Shown here: one piece after another, positions 52,306 through 64,000 of the stretch
Numbering within the stretch: the stretch's first letter is position 1
How the letters are laid out: every line of letters starts with the position of its first letter
Assembly: GCA_005281725.1 (NCBI GenBank)
Contig: SSBO01000009.1
Span: 11,525,843-11,589,842, forward strand
Direction of reading: 5' to 3'
Source of the DNA: Wuchereria bancrofti
Lineage: Eukaryota > Nematoda > Chromadorea > Rhabditida > Onchocercidae
Length of the DNA stretch: 64,000 nucleotides
Program-made: the position numbers and the translations under genes
The notes under the pieces: model-generated
What the model was told of the DNA's origin: nothing
Databases searched by the model: none
The model's input: only the letters and a program-made list of their open reading frames with translations

Positions 52306-55300
52306 TGAAGTAAATGTATAAATAGAATAGACCAAATAATCTCGTTATATAGCACGTACTTACGCTTAGAATGCATGAAACGTGCATGACATGCATTTCA
52401 GAAGTTGCAGAATTAATAAATGAACTCTAAAAGCATATCACACGGAAGGATACCACTAGAAACATTTGATTTCTGAAGTTTACAGGATCTGATGTGCGTC
52501 ATGTAAAACGTTTACAGTGCGAACAGAAAATGCCATTTACTTATAGAACTACCGGCTGGTCTTGTATATCTCTTGCAGGTAGCAATAGTACCGTTCTCCT
52601 CTGCCTCGTACAAATAAACTTTTTTGCACTCATCGATAATGTGTCTCTGTCGAGAAATTCTATACATTGTAACTGAGAAAAACTGTTCTCGTTAATTGGA
52701 ATAAGTATCTAGAAAATTAAATTGTCACACAATTCTAGATCATGACTAATTTAAATATTTGACAGTTTTAGAATGATTCCACTTATATTATTTATTCTGA
52801 TTTCGATTTACCGAAGAAGTCAAAATTTCAAACTTCTTTAAATAAAAAAAAAAATTCAGGCAATCTTGAAAGGAAGGATTTCGAATATCAGAATGAGCAT
52901 TAAGTATCCAATCTAATTACGACCTCATCCAACTTGTCTACTGTCCTCTCTCATTTTTGCAAATACATATCAGTCAATCATCGAAAGATTTCCAAATAAA
53001 TTCGATAGCTACTTCGAAGATGGGACTTCAACGAATGAACATTACCTTGGGTACAGCGTAGAAAAAGGAAATGGTCCGATACTTGTTTCAGCCTGAAACC
53101 GAGCCTCTCTCCATTATATGCATAAGAGAGAGATGAACTCATTGCGAACTGTTTTACAGACCTATTCATTCCCGAACAATCCTGACACCTTTGAAAAAAG
53201 TAAACAAAAAAAAAAAAATTCATTAAAATGTCCAAACTTCCTTCACAGTCTTCCGTGTAGAAGGAGAAATCTGTTAACAATTAAATATTAGCAATTCCGA
53301 TCATTGATCATAAAGCTAACGCTCTTTTCGAAATTAGAAACAAAACTTCGTTAGATAAATCAAATTATAAGGGTGTTTAATGCAATCCACTTCCACGTTT
53401 TCAGAATCTCCCTGAACATCAGCTTTTTAAATTAACTACCTTAAAATGTTCTGATTTTCAATTCATTGATACTTAAATGTTGTAACGAGGACACCTGATA
53501 AGCTGAAAATCATTTTCAGCTGATTCATTTTTGATTACAATTCTGTTGTAAAATTTCCCCGTTCTATATTCTTTTTCTTTTTTTAAAGCTAACTAAAAAA
53601 GAGCAACTAAATGAAACTAAATTCTCCTTCCCTCTTTCTCTTAATTTCAAAACTTTATTGATAATTTTTTTATTGCTGAAAAAGAAAAGGAAATGAAAGT
53701 GAGAAGGAGGAAAGAAACCATCATCAATTGATGAGGCATTTGAAGAAAAAGCAAGGAAGCCCTTCTGGTTGTACTTTTCTAAGCAAAGCAAAGGCTCTTC
53801 ACTGTCGACTCACTAACACTCACTCACTCATACTTTACCATTTTACCACTATCCCATGTAGCTGCTGCTGCTGCTGTTGCTGCTGCTGTTGCTGCTGTTG
53901 CTGCTGTTGCTGCTGCTGCATCTGTCTCTCAGTATGTTTATTTGAGCATAATTTCTCGCCCCCCTCCAAAAAAAAAAAAAAAAGAAAAAAATTATTTCAG
54001 AAGTGATTCGCATTGCATACAGCTTTTCAAATGTATGCTAGTGGGGTCCAAGTGCAAGAGAAGTATTTCACTCTGTCCTACCTTTCAACATCTCAACATT
54101 TGCTAGCCTTAAATGCACAAATTGATTTACCTGTTTCTTCCCCTTCTAGAAGTGAATCTACTACTATAATGTAAATTAATCAAAGTATCGTTCTTATTAT
54201 TTGTAGAAATAACGATCGCTATCAATGTCACTACGTCCAATTAATTAAAATACAAGAAACTATCGCAAGTATAATTCAAATAAGTCATAACTTGCTCTCG
54301 GATAACGCTTTTTCTCTTCCTCAAAGGGCTGCATTTCGAGCACTCCGACAAAATGCATATAAATTCTTCTAGTTTTCAACTTAGATAATGTCAATCAGGT
54401 CAATCCACACCGATATCAATGTCTCCTATTTTAGATGACCTCAAAGCAAGAGTACCACCCATGCATCAGTTCTCAAAATAGAAAAGATCAGCCAGAATGC
54501 AGAAAGCATCAGTCTCTAGCTGCTTTAATATTGTTCTGTAATTCCGGGTACAATCTTAATTCAGTTCACTTCACACTAATTTCATACAGCAATCATAACA
54601 AATACAGCAATATAATTATTATATGTAATACGTGACTCATAAAATAGTCTAACTTATAAAATGATACAGAAAGCCTTCTATTCATTTATTTCTTCATCAC
54701 CCATCCGTCCTGATAAGAACAGCATGGAAGGAAGTGTGAGAATGTGATGTTAACGGAGTCAAGTGATAGCGAAGCAAGCAACAGGTCGGATCAACTATGA
54801 TTATCATCCAGTTAAAGGTTCATTAAGGCTTTCACCGATTGGTTCCACGACAGCTTCTTATCAGAATCACGCGAACGTTTTGGCAACTAGCAAAAAATTT
54901 AACTGATTTAGCTTTTGGCAATTATCCGACAGCTACGAATGATGTCCCAATTATCACGTCACTTGTTGTCAAGAGCCGAAACGTTGGAACTATCCTTCCT
55001 TCTTTTTGTGCAATAACAATTTTACACTTAAAAACGATGATTATTTTACTATTAACTGGTATTCAAGAGAAATATTTCACGAACCAGTTAGAAAGTTGAC
55101 AAATACAATCTTCACTGCAAAACGTTACCTTTCCAAGACAAATTATGGAATTATGTATTGAAGAATTAAAAATTTGCAGATTTTTAAACACTCGATCAAA
55201 TGACACTCTTAAGCAAAGATGAAGTTACAAAGTAACAAGAAAAGAGAAAAAACAATCACAGAAACACGGATCTACACCGTCGCAGATAAACATTTCGGCA

Positions 55301-58300
55301 GATAGACTTACATCCAAAAACGAAAACAGACAAGCAGACGAGAAAGATAAGGAAAATTAAGCTTTAGCAAAGAAAAAAAAAGCAAATGATATGATATGAC
55401 GATTCAAGAAATCCCAGATCAAAATGGCGCGACCGTCCTCAACACAGAATATTCGCTACCCAATGATTACATAAATGATTAATTATTTCGTGGACTTGAG
55501 GAAGGTCATGACATATTGACCACTCATCGGTTGTACATAGTTTACTACCTAGCACGACGTTGGAACAATCAAAACAACGGTGCAACGTAAACATTAGTTT
55601 GTTCAAATTTTATAAGGAACTAAATGAATCTCTATCCATTCCGGAATGCTACAGTCCGACTTCTGGATCTCACTTCCACTAATTTGTCAGTTTTTGCGGA
55701 ACTCGGGTAGCTAATCATTTTATCGTTTACCCTTGAATAGTACTGGGAATCATATTTGCTTGTTAATGTGATGAAATTACTGACTGACATCCTTCTTAGC
55801 ACTCCACTCTTTCTGCAATGCAATCATTTCTGATTTTCTCCATCATTTAATATTTTGTCCCCCAACTATCTCCCTAACAAATGACAACAAACTGGTTAAT
55901 CAGTGTTGTTAATTTAAATCAGAGGAAAATTTTCGAATCTTTTACCACAAAATCATTTAGGTTGGCAAACTCGGCGAATATACGCAATCGTTTCTTTTAT
56001 TTTATTTTTTTCCTCCATTCCATTTTGTCGTTAAGTTTGAGAAGGAGGAAGAGAAGGGAGGATTCATTATAAAACTGAAAATATCGTTTGTAGCATTTGC
56101 CAAATTTAAATGCAACGATGTGTTTTTTTGTTCATGAAATTCTTGCATTATAGCTATTATATTCTAGCAGTAATTCTAAATAAAGTAGTCAACAGTACAC
56201 AATCGTTATTTTCCTAACTCGAGCAACTATCTCGACCAACTGTAGATGAAAAGTGTAAGTTTACTTAATGTATTAAAATTAAAAAAAAATTATAGTTTCT
56301 ACTAAGTGCTGCAGACTTTGATTGATTTCTGCTCGTTCGTTCTGCTCAATCACTTTGAAAATTAGTAAAGCTTCTTTAAGCTAATGTGGCTATCGAAAGC
56401 TAAAGAATTTCGAAATCAAAAGTTAGATGAGATTTGATAAATCTCCTGGGTATACCGAAGAACTTACAACGTATGAAAAAGTCATGACAATAAAGCTGGA
56501 ACTTTCCAGAAGATAACAGAATGGTATAAAGATGGTATCAGAGAAAATGGCACTAATCAAATGAGAAATTAAAAAAATTAAAGCTGGTGATAGAAGCCAA
56601 AAACAAGATGGTCTTCAATCAAATGAAGCAATTCGAAAAATGCTTTTAACATATATTTCTCATTTTGGAATGACACGACAGAAGTCAGGAAATTGGGGAT
56701 TGAGCTAGAGATAACAGAAATTAACAAATTTTGACGGAATAATACACCAAAAGTGTATCCGTGTAAATTATTAAAAGACGCTATATTTATATCTGTGTAA
56801 GGTTAAAGTAACTAATAGGTCATTTTTTAAAGTAAAAGTTAGTGCGATAATTGATGGAGTACTTTAAGCATGTAAAGTAAATACCGTACTTTAACTGTAC
56901 CTTCATTTTCCTGAGTCCAAAACCCAACTGAATCATATGAATCGGTATTCGTTGCTTAGAATCAAATAATTTAGTTTAAGTAGCATATTATATTATCAAA
57001 ATAATGTAAATGCATTAAAAAAGCGATGAAACGAGATTTTAAGGTTGGAAGGCTTAACAATGGCTTCCAGTACAATAATTTTAATAATTTAAGGTATAAT
57101 TTGACCGATGCTATATCATGCTTTGCTGCATCAGTCAACAAAATCAAATACCATCTACTTTACTCCAAACAACTGATCAACAACACTCTCCTTCCATGCA
57201 GCAGCATAATTTATCTCACAAGACAATTAAACCTGGTAAACCGGTACGATGACATCATTCTAAGTGAAAAACAATTGAGGTCGAGTGTGAACAAAGGTGA
57301 AGTATTTTAATCGAAATTTTTTTGAGAAAAAAATTATTAAAATTTACAAGTTCCTGAAAGTTGACACCACTTTTAGTATAGTTGATTCGCTCAGTGTCCT
57401 AACCATTACTGTGAGGTGCAAACGAAAACTTTCCAAATATTACAGAGTAGTACATCAGAACGAGAAACAAAGCGCAGCCCACCCAAACGATTTCAATTTC
57501 GATCAAGCGGTGGTGCACATAACTGATAGAGAAATAAAAAGTAGTCCCGTTAGTTTCTTAAGATGATGACATAAAACAAAAAGAATCAAGAAATGAACTT
57601 AAATGACAAAACTTGAATCACTATATTTAGGCTGTAAAGGAAATCGACTTTGCGATGCAAAGTATAGTGGGTAATAGCAATAGCCTATTAACATATATAA
57701 ACATGGATGCATAGCTAAAGCCAAGATTGCTTGTCTACTTCACCCGTGGCTTGTTGACATTAAGGCGTTTTTGTCTTCTCAACAATATTATTAAGAACAC
57801 TTTAAATGAAGCCACTATGTTAAATCAATTCATTTGATGGCTTATCATTTCATACTGCAAATGCTATAGAAATAAAAATGTTGTTGACAAGCAACCTTTT
57901 TTCACTAGCTAATTACTTACTATTCGAACCATTGTCATCATTACCATTCACTATCAATGTATTTACTATATTATCAATTCTTTTAGTATATCTGACAGAA
58001 ACAGCTGGTAAAAAATTCTTTCCTTACATGGAAATCCACAAAATTTTGCTCAGTGTTTCACTGATGGCAGCTAGTTTTATCATATCTACTACTGCTATCA
58101 GAAATCATCTATACGATCGCTAATAGCAAATCCATGAATAGCGATGCTTATAAGTAATAAATATTTTGTGATTATCAGTGTAAAATTTTATCCCCTCTCC
58201 TATCACACTTCATCAACTCTTTTCATCACTTGATTATTACGTTAGCTGTGCGCGAACAAGTTTATATGCAAATAAATCACAATTCAACCACTTTCAAATC

Positions 58301-59645
58301 TCATATGATTCTGCACGTTGCAATACTTTAGAGAATACAGCAACTGGGCAACTAGAAAGGAAACAGTGCCTAAATAAGCGGAGAAGCTTTCGAAGAAAAA
58401 CAAATACAACCTAGCAGTTGAGAGCAGTAGAAGTAGAAATGGATGTACCAGGTGAGGTGCCGGGTGATGGAGCTAGATTTGTCACATAATCCTAGTTCCT
58501 ATTACTTACTACCCTGTTGAAAAATGCACTTCAGAGACAACAATTACCAGCTGGTGTTGAGCATATAAGCAAAAAATAACAGTCATATATGTCATTAGTA
58601 ATAAAACAATTTTAATAATAGTGGCAATTAATGATAGCAACAATTAATGATAATAATATTTAATAATAATAACAATAAAAGTAATAATAATAATGAATAA
58701 TAATTAGTAATAGTAATAATACTGAGACACAGTGAGATGGAAAAAGCATCAATGAGAAACCATTGATAATAGAGGCAGTACTAGTAATGATAATAGCGGG
58801 AGTTATGATAATGACGACAATATTTTCACTGATTCGATAAGATTAATTCCTGACGATGCATAAAGATGTATAGTGTGATAATGATAAAAACAGAGTTTTG
58901 ATAAACGAGGTCATGCAGTATGAGTACGATGAACAACGTACTTTCAGCAACAGTAAAGCGTAGACCAGAGCTTAGCATGTGTCAGTTAAAAAAGAAAAAC
59001 GAAAACTGAAAAGGTTTTCTTTGATTTCGAAAGGGAAGGAAGGAGGGAAAGAGAGAAAGAGGGAAAGAAGAGTTATTATGCAATGACTTGCCACAGTGAC
59101 ATCTCGCTCAATAACAAAAAGTGCATATCAATGGATGATGATGATGATATGCTGTTGCTTCAGTAGCAGACATCGTTATCATCCAGGAAAACCTTTAATA
59201 GATTATTCTAATTAAGAGTTATGGGTTTCCATAACATAACTCTGTAACAAGCCTGGAAGGTTGACGAAGGAAATCAAGTAAATCCGAAGATCTCGAAAGG
59301 ATGGATCGATGAGTCGAGAAAAAAACAAGGTTTAAAATCGTCGTCGTTCATGTACAGTTTGCTACTTCTTATTTCTTCTTTCTCCAACCACCTTAAATAA
59401 CAGCGACACATAGAAGCATTCAGCGCGCATCATCGAAGTGCATCGAATGGCCTTTCATTCCTATGCTTACACTTTCGTCATTTCAAATGCAACTAACTCC
59501 CATTCCTTCTCCCCTATTCCTGATTCTTCATTCTGTTCCACTTAAGCCTCTTTGCCCTTTTTTCCAGTTTTCAATTTCACATTTCGTCCCATCACTTTCT
59601 CTTTTTCTCGCAGTTTCTCTCTCATCTCTTCTTCTCACTGTTTAG
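52306..59645. other. Gene-poor region upstream of the ZCCHC24-like gene
   Basis: Seven kilobases without a recognisable complete gene. It holds a CAG/CAA repeat (53861-53919), poly-A runs (about 53971-53985), an ATT/AAT-rich microsatellite zone (about 58600-58720) and GAT repeats near 59134. It may be promoter sequence plus introns of an unrecognised minus-strand gene. Confidence 0.5.
53861..53919 (-). repeat. CAG/CAA trinucleotide repeat, possible polyQ exon
   Basis: On the minus strand about 20 codons of CAG interrupted at intervals of two to four by CAA, all glutamine. The frame continues into ERQM before and LHGIVVKW after the repeat. A potential acceptor (GAGAGACAG) precedes the repeat, and a potential donor (TG/GTAAAG) follows it near 53840. 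It could equally be a noncoding microsatellite. Confidence 0.6.
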
Positions 59646-59855
59646 AAGGAAGTAATATTTATCGTCGGTACCATCGGGCTCACTTCTGGATTGGGTTGCT
59701 ACCTACCTTGTATTCTTACTGTCTGGAGGTATCGCATGTCATTAAATTACCAAAAAATGTCTGCTGCACTGCAAGAAATAGTGCAAGCATATCAAGCAAA
59801 AATTGGCATTTTAAAGATTAAAGACGACTCAGATAAAACACTGCACACTTCCTGA
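59646..59855 (+). CDS. Candidate 3' terminal exon with a TM segment
   Basis: A strong polypyrimidine acceptor (CTCTTCTTCTCACTGTTTAG, ending 59645) is followed by 69 open codons and TGA. The translation starts KEVIFIVGTIG, has one hydrophobic span of about 24 residues ending ILTVW, then a basic RYR and a helical, polar tail ending DKTLHTS. This looks like the end of a small single-pass membrane protein. No upstream exon can be assigned with confidence; an ATG exon at 58441 is one weak option. Not recognised. Confidence 0.25.
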   Translation, partial: KEVIFIVGTIGLTSGLGCYLPCILTVWRYRMSLNYQKMSAALQEIVQAYQAKIGILKIKDDSDKTLHTS

Positions 59856-59925
59856 GCAAACCAAATGGCGGTAAGAAAAGGTTAATAATTGAGAAACAGC
59901 GGGATGAAGTGAATATTAGCATCAC

Positions 59926-60011
59926 CTTCGCGCCATTGCTCGAGTTCAATGTAGAAATGTCAGATGCGATTCTCATCACTCTGACATCGGTTCCAGGCCA
60001 GCACGAATCTT
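59926..60011 (-). CDS. Candidate internal exon (86 nt)
   Basis: Bounded by a pyrimidine-rich acceptor (TTTTCGAACTGTAG) and an AAG/GTGATG donor on the minus strand. One frame reads DSCWPGTDVRVMRIASD and then ISTLNSSNGAK, locally less AT-rich than its surroundings. It enters with one leftover base, matching the exit phase of the candidate exon at 63232-63302. No family was recognised. The opposite strand is also open here, so strand is uncertain. Confidence 0.25.
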
Positions 60012-63000
60012 CTACAGTTCGAAAAGAAAAGTGGAAAATACCTGCCAGAGAAAAGTAAAACGAATGTAAATAAATGCTGTTAAAGAGCAGAGGAGTCATA
60101 GGTTACTTGGCATCCATAAAATGAATGAAACTGAAAGCAAATTAATAATATTGCTTTCCCTATTTTGAAACATAGAAAATGATGAAAAACCAAAGCACCG
60201 AAATTTTTTTGGGTAAGATGAAGCGGGGATGTTGGGGTTTGATGAAGTAATGTGATGTCAAGGTTACTTAACGACATCAAGATTACCTGTTTCCAATAAA
60301 GGTCAATCTTATTTAAAACTTCTCTTACGATTAGCAGTGGTAGAGATGCAAAGTGCAAACGGTCAAACATAGCAGAATTTATCTGCATGAGTATTTATTT
60401 ATCATCTATTGTTCCACTTCAACAACCAATCTGATACTTTCACTTACTTTTATCAAAATTCTTGAAAAAAAAAAAAAATGAATATATTCTCCCTCCAAGT
60501 GTACTATTGAAAAAGGTTTTTCTCAGTTATTTTCTGATTCCATCTTTCAGAATTTTCAACCGAAAAAAAAGCAGAAGTATCTATAATGGAAAGATTGAAA
60601 TTTGATGCAGTTGTGTAGCATTGTGATGAAGTTTTGAAGTAACTGATCTGTAGACAACAGGTTTTTCCATTAAAAAAATTTTGCACTAAAAAAAACCGAA
60701 AGATATAATCTTAGCCAGTTCCACCATGGAATTCGAATATAATAACAAATATGTCCAAATTTGTTTTTTTTTTTTTTCGGAATGGATGGGAATCATTTTT
60801 ACCAAGCCACTTTTCAACCATGTGAAATTCGAAACTTCGTTACACAACTACCAAAAGCTATTGCAAGAAGTAATATCTTAAAATGTAAATTACTTAAAAG
60901 TTATTATTGAGAATTGTTACTTGGATTTTTCTTTTACACTACATTTAAAAAAAAAAGTAGTGATTCTACACTACATTTAAAAAGCAAAGTAGGTTCAATA
61001 TCTATAATAAAATTTTTAACCATATTCCTGACAATATGGGCAACAGCAACGCAATGATTGGATGCAATCGTTTTTTGATTTTGAAAAGCTTTTCAAATTT
61101 TTGTTCTGAAATGCCGATGTCAATTAAACTGATAGAGAGAATGTGCCGTGCAAATAACAATGTATTGCCACATTTATCTTTGTAAATGCAATTTTTTTCT
61201 GTTATATAATGCGCTTTTGATACATAATTTCCTTTTCTTCTTCAATGCTTCATGCATAATTCCAAAAAATTTATGAGCGGAGGGAAACAACTAATTAGTC
61301 AAGAAGTATAGCTGAAATAACTAATGAATTGGATGACTTTTTCTGATCACTTAAATCGAATAAATTAAAGAAAATAGGAATGAAAGAATTTCGAGTTACG
61401 AAGTTGTATACAAGCATGAGCAGTTCAACAGTCATTAATGATTAAACGAATCATTTTGATGATCTAAATTGTTTCTTAAACGAAGTACTGCGGTACACTG
61501 AATTTGAATCCTGTTCATCTGATAAGTAAATCAGAGAAGAAGCAAGGTAGTAGATATGTCCAGTCAGTGCATTTCTTTACTTTTAAAGAAATCGAAAGAT
61601 GAACAAGACGGGAAGCGAAAATATATAAATCAGCTCTAAAAATGACTAGAAGTACGTTAAAATAACAAACAGCATTGGTAAAAGTACTGGTGGTAACAAA
61701 CTGTCCTTAGTTATCCATAATGTTGTCAACTTCTCCTGTCCCCCTTCCTCATCTTGTACGTAGCAGCAATGATTTCTTTCTACTGATAACAACTGCAAGA
61801 AAGAAATGAAATAATACGAATACATTTTTCTACTGTAAATAGTTCACTATTTGTCATTTGAAAATCAAACATTTTGGTTTACAGAAAAGGAAGATAAGCA
61901 AAAGCGATACAATTGATAGCTAATTAAAAAATTTTCCGGAAATACGTGATGCTTAGAAACAGCATTATTGATTAATTTTTTCAAAAGAAATAAAATAGCT
62001 ACCTATTTAATGTTTGGAACAGCCGGTCACATCACCATCCAAACAATCCTAAACATATGGCACAAAACAAGGAATACAGATATTATTGTCCCCTCTGTAT
62101 CTCTCCCGCACTCCGTGCTCCCTTCTGGTGGTGATGAATAGGAAGGAAAGTACATTCCCTGTAAACCATTCACTTGGAAGTATCGTTCTAATTTCGCTCT
62201 CAGCTACTTTCATTTTTTTAACTTTTCACTTGTGGCGAAACTTGTTTCCTCCTCTCCATTCCTCTCCTCTCCTCGTTACGTCTCTTCACTAAAATTTTCG
62301 TATTTCTCTTTTTCATCCATCTCTTTCCACAGATGAAACTGATGAGCGAAAAAGTTCAAAGACTCTGTTTTTGAACCTGTTCAGTTCATTTAGTCAAACC
62401 ATGCTAGAACCGAATGGTATATAGTAGACATGTGGTTATCCTACACTGAAAATGGAAAGAATCGATTTTTATATAAGTATTCTCAAAAAAGTCCAACTAC
62501 TCCTCATTACACCCACTTCATTAAACGACAACTTAACCGCGACATGCCTACAACTCGGATGCAATTTCAGCTCTTTCTGCGGGGCCGCAATCAATTGTTT
62601 TGTTCGAAATATTGGTAAAGTAGCAGCAGATTTGTATATTAAATGTAATAATTTTGCATGGGAATAAGTTAATTTTCAACCTGTCGTTTCATTTAAATAA
62701 AGTTAAGAGTTGGGATGAAAAATGGAAGTGATGAGTCAAAATTGCCATCTATATTTGAATCGGATCTCACTCAGAGATTCATATCATGAAATTTTCTTTT
62801 TCTTTTTTGACAAGAGGATAGTTTTTTTTGGAAAAAATTTATGAAATGTCTTGAAATTTCTATAATATATATTTTCCTTCCGATTAGCTTCCTTACCAAT
62901 CAAAATGAAATATTTTTCCTTCTTCACTGAATTTGCCCATTGTGCTAATCTACTATATAAACTTATTATTGTTTTCATTTCTATAGTTAGACATCTAAGA

Positions 63001-63231
63001 ATAGCTCATTTGTTCTTTAGGAACTATAATTTTTGCCTCTGTACATTCCAAAGAAATGACATTTCAAAAGAGTGTAAATGAAAAAAACGAATTGAAAAGC
63101 AAATTTATTGAGAAACATTTTTTTTTTTTTTGCAAAAAGAAAAAATAATGAAATAATATAAAATTGAGAAGCAAATTAGGCGGAAAGAGTGTTAGCTTGG
63201 GAGCTACATGTATAGCAATAAAATATCTTAC

Positions 63232-63302
63232 TTCGAAGACTCAGAATCATCGCAAAACCAAAATCCTTCCATTCAAACAAACTATTGGAGTGATCATGTT
63301 TA
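63232..63302 (-). CDS. Candidate internal exon (71 nt)
   Basis: Sharp splice borders on the minus strand: GTTGTCATTTATTTCAG acceptor and CGAA/GTAAGA donor. The only open frame through it reads KHDHSNSLFEWKDFG then FAMILSLR, leaving one base at the end. It would join in phase with the exon at 59926-60011. No family was recognised. Confidence 0.25.
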
Positions 63303-64000
63303 CTGAAATAAATGACAACATCGGGTAATTCAAGCTTTCTTGTGAAAAATTGAAACAAAATTTTTCTAGATATTCAGAACTTTTAATAATTAATTTATGC
63401 AAGAAATCCATTTAAAAAATTTCACTTTTTTAAAAAGAAGTAATAAGTTACAAAACATATAGCTGAAATAGGAAGGAGAAGAGAATTAGGAATTGTAAAA
63501 GAGGGTGTTCAAACGTAGTGCAGTTTTTAATGGTACTCAAACATTGTGTTTATGCGAAATTTGATAAGGAAAGAACTAGATTGACAAGCAGCATGATATT
63601 AATAGTAACAGAAAATGACAACAGCTAGAACAGGGCTCACTACTTTTCTCGTCCTTTTTCCTGCTTCCACACCAATTTTCATTCATTCGTTTTAAAATTC
63701 AAGAAGAAACAACATGCACGAAAATCAGTTTACAAATTCAGTTCAGTTGAAAATTTTCACCGCTAATCTCTGCCAAAAATTTCTAGATTCATATGAAGGA
63801 AAACGGCCGTACAGCAGATTGAATAAAGGGAAACACAGATTAACTGTCACAACGATGATAATAAATGATCGGAAGAAAACGATGTATGTAAAAAGTCAAG
63901 CGGTATTGAAGAAGAATAGATCATTCATTTCATTTCATTTCGGTTCATCAGGACGAATGCAGCATGAAGAGCAATATTGAATAGCAGAAGATATACAGAA

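Larger units (their letters stand above)
59856..64000. other. Gene-poor right end
   Basis: No complete gene was recognised. It includes a 32-bp tandem duplication around 60936-60985 (ACACTACATTTAAAA twice) and the two candidate minus-strand exons. The open frame near 63714-63980 has no recognisable content. Confidence 0.5.

Noticed and set aside
57878..58123. 81-codon hydrophobic frame
   Set aside because: It starts with ATG, but composition matches local AT-rich DNA and no ordered topology, splice signal or family is visible.
63714..63980. 88-codon frame near the right edge
   Set aside because: Begins with ATG and is rich in Lys/Arg/Ser, but has no recognisable domain, no splice context and ordinary AT-rich composition.

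Overview
The window is nuclear DNA from a nematode, most likely a parasitic clade III (filarial or spirurid-type) worm. The DNA is AT-rich. Genes are split into 5-16 small exons by AT-rich introns with TTTTCAG-type acceptors. The gene set is animal and includes nematode-specific cuticle (NOAH) protein. Several genes have a strong 3' splice acceptor 12-23 nt before the ATG, as expected for spliced-leader trans-splicing. I rebuilt each multi-exon gene by hand from splice sites and reading phase; species assignment is inference.

Layout. 1-1892: nothing recognised. 1893-4905 (-): complete 12-exon SLC7 amino acid transporter light chain, 481 aa. 4906-8712: gap between divergent genes, with one weak small-ORF candidate. 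8713-12821 (+): 16-exon SLC5 sodium-coupled solute transporter, 571 aa. 15821-18078 (+): 7-exon Gi-type G-protein alpha subunit, 354 aa, with a GC-AG intron. 20965-26278 (+): 10-exon NOAH-2-like PAN/ZP apical matrix protein, 743 aa. 29125-33666 (+): 13-exon membrane-anchored GH37 trehalase relative, 651 aa, with altered substrate-binding residues. 38695-44712 (+): 5-exon rhodopsin-family neuropeptide-type receptor, 384 aa, with a 4.4 kb first intron. 45716-47407 (+): unrecognised protein, about 267 aa, with a pentapeptide repeat. 50000-52290 (-): 5-exon ZCCHC24-like zinc-binding protein, 266 aa. 52306-64000: mostly gene-poor sequence holding a CAG/CAA repeat and a few isolated, splice-bounded candidate exons.

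The genes are ordinary single transcription units rather than an operon. Three are transport or sugar-handling proteins (SLC7, SLC5, trehalase-like), two are signalling proteins (Gi alpha and a GPCR, a plausible but unproven functional pair), one is cuticle or sensory matrix, one is a probable RNA- or zinc-binding protein, and one is unknown. No tRNA, rRNA, CRISPR array, bacterial element or intact transposon was seen. The most unusual points are the trehalase-like protein lacking the signature arginine, the unknown repeat gene with an octamer palindrome upstream, and the possible long-intron minus-strand gene at 53.8-63.3 kb.
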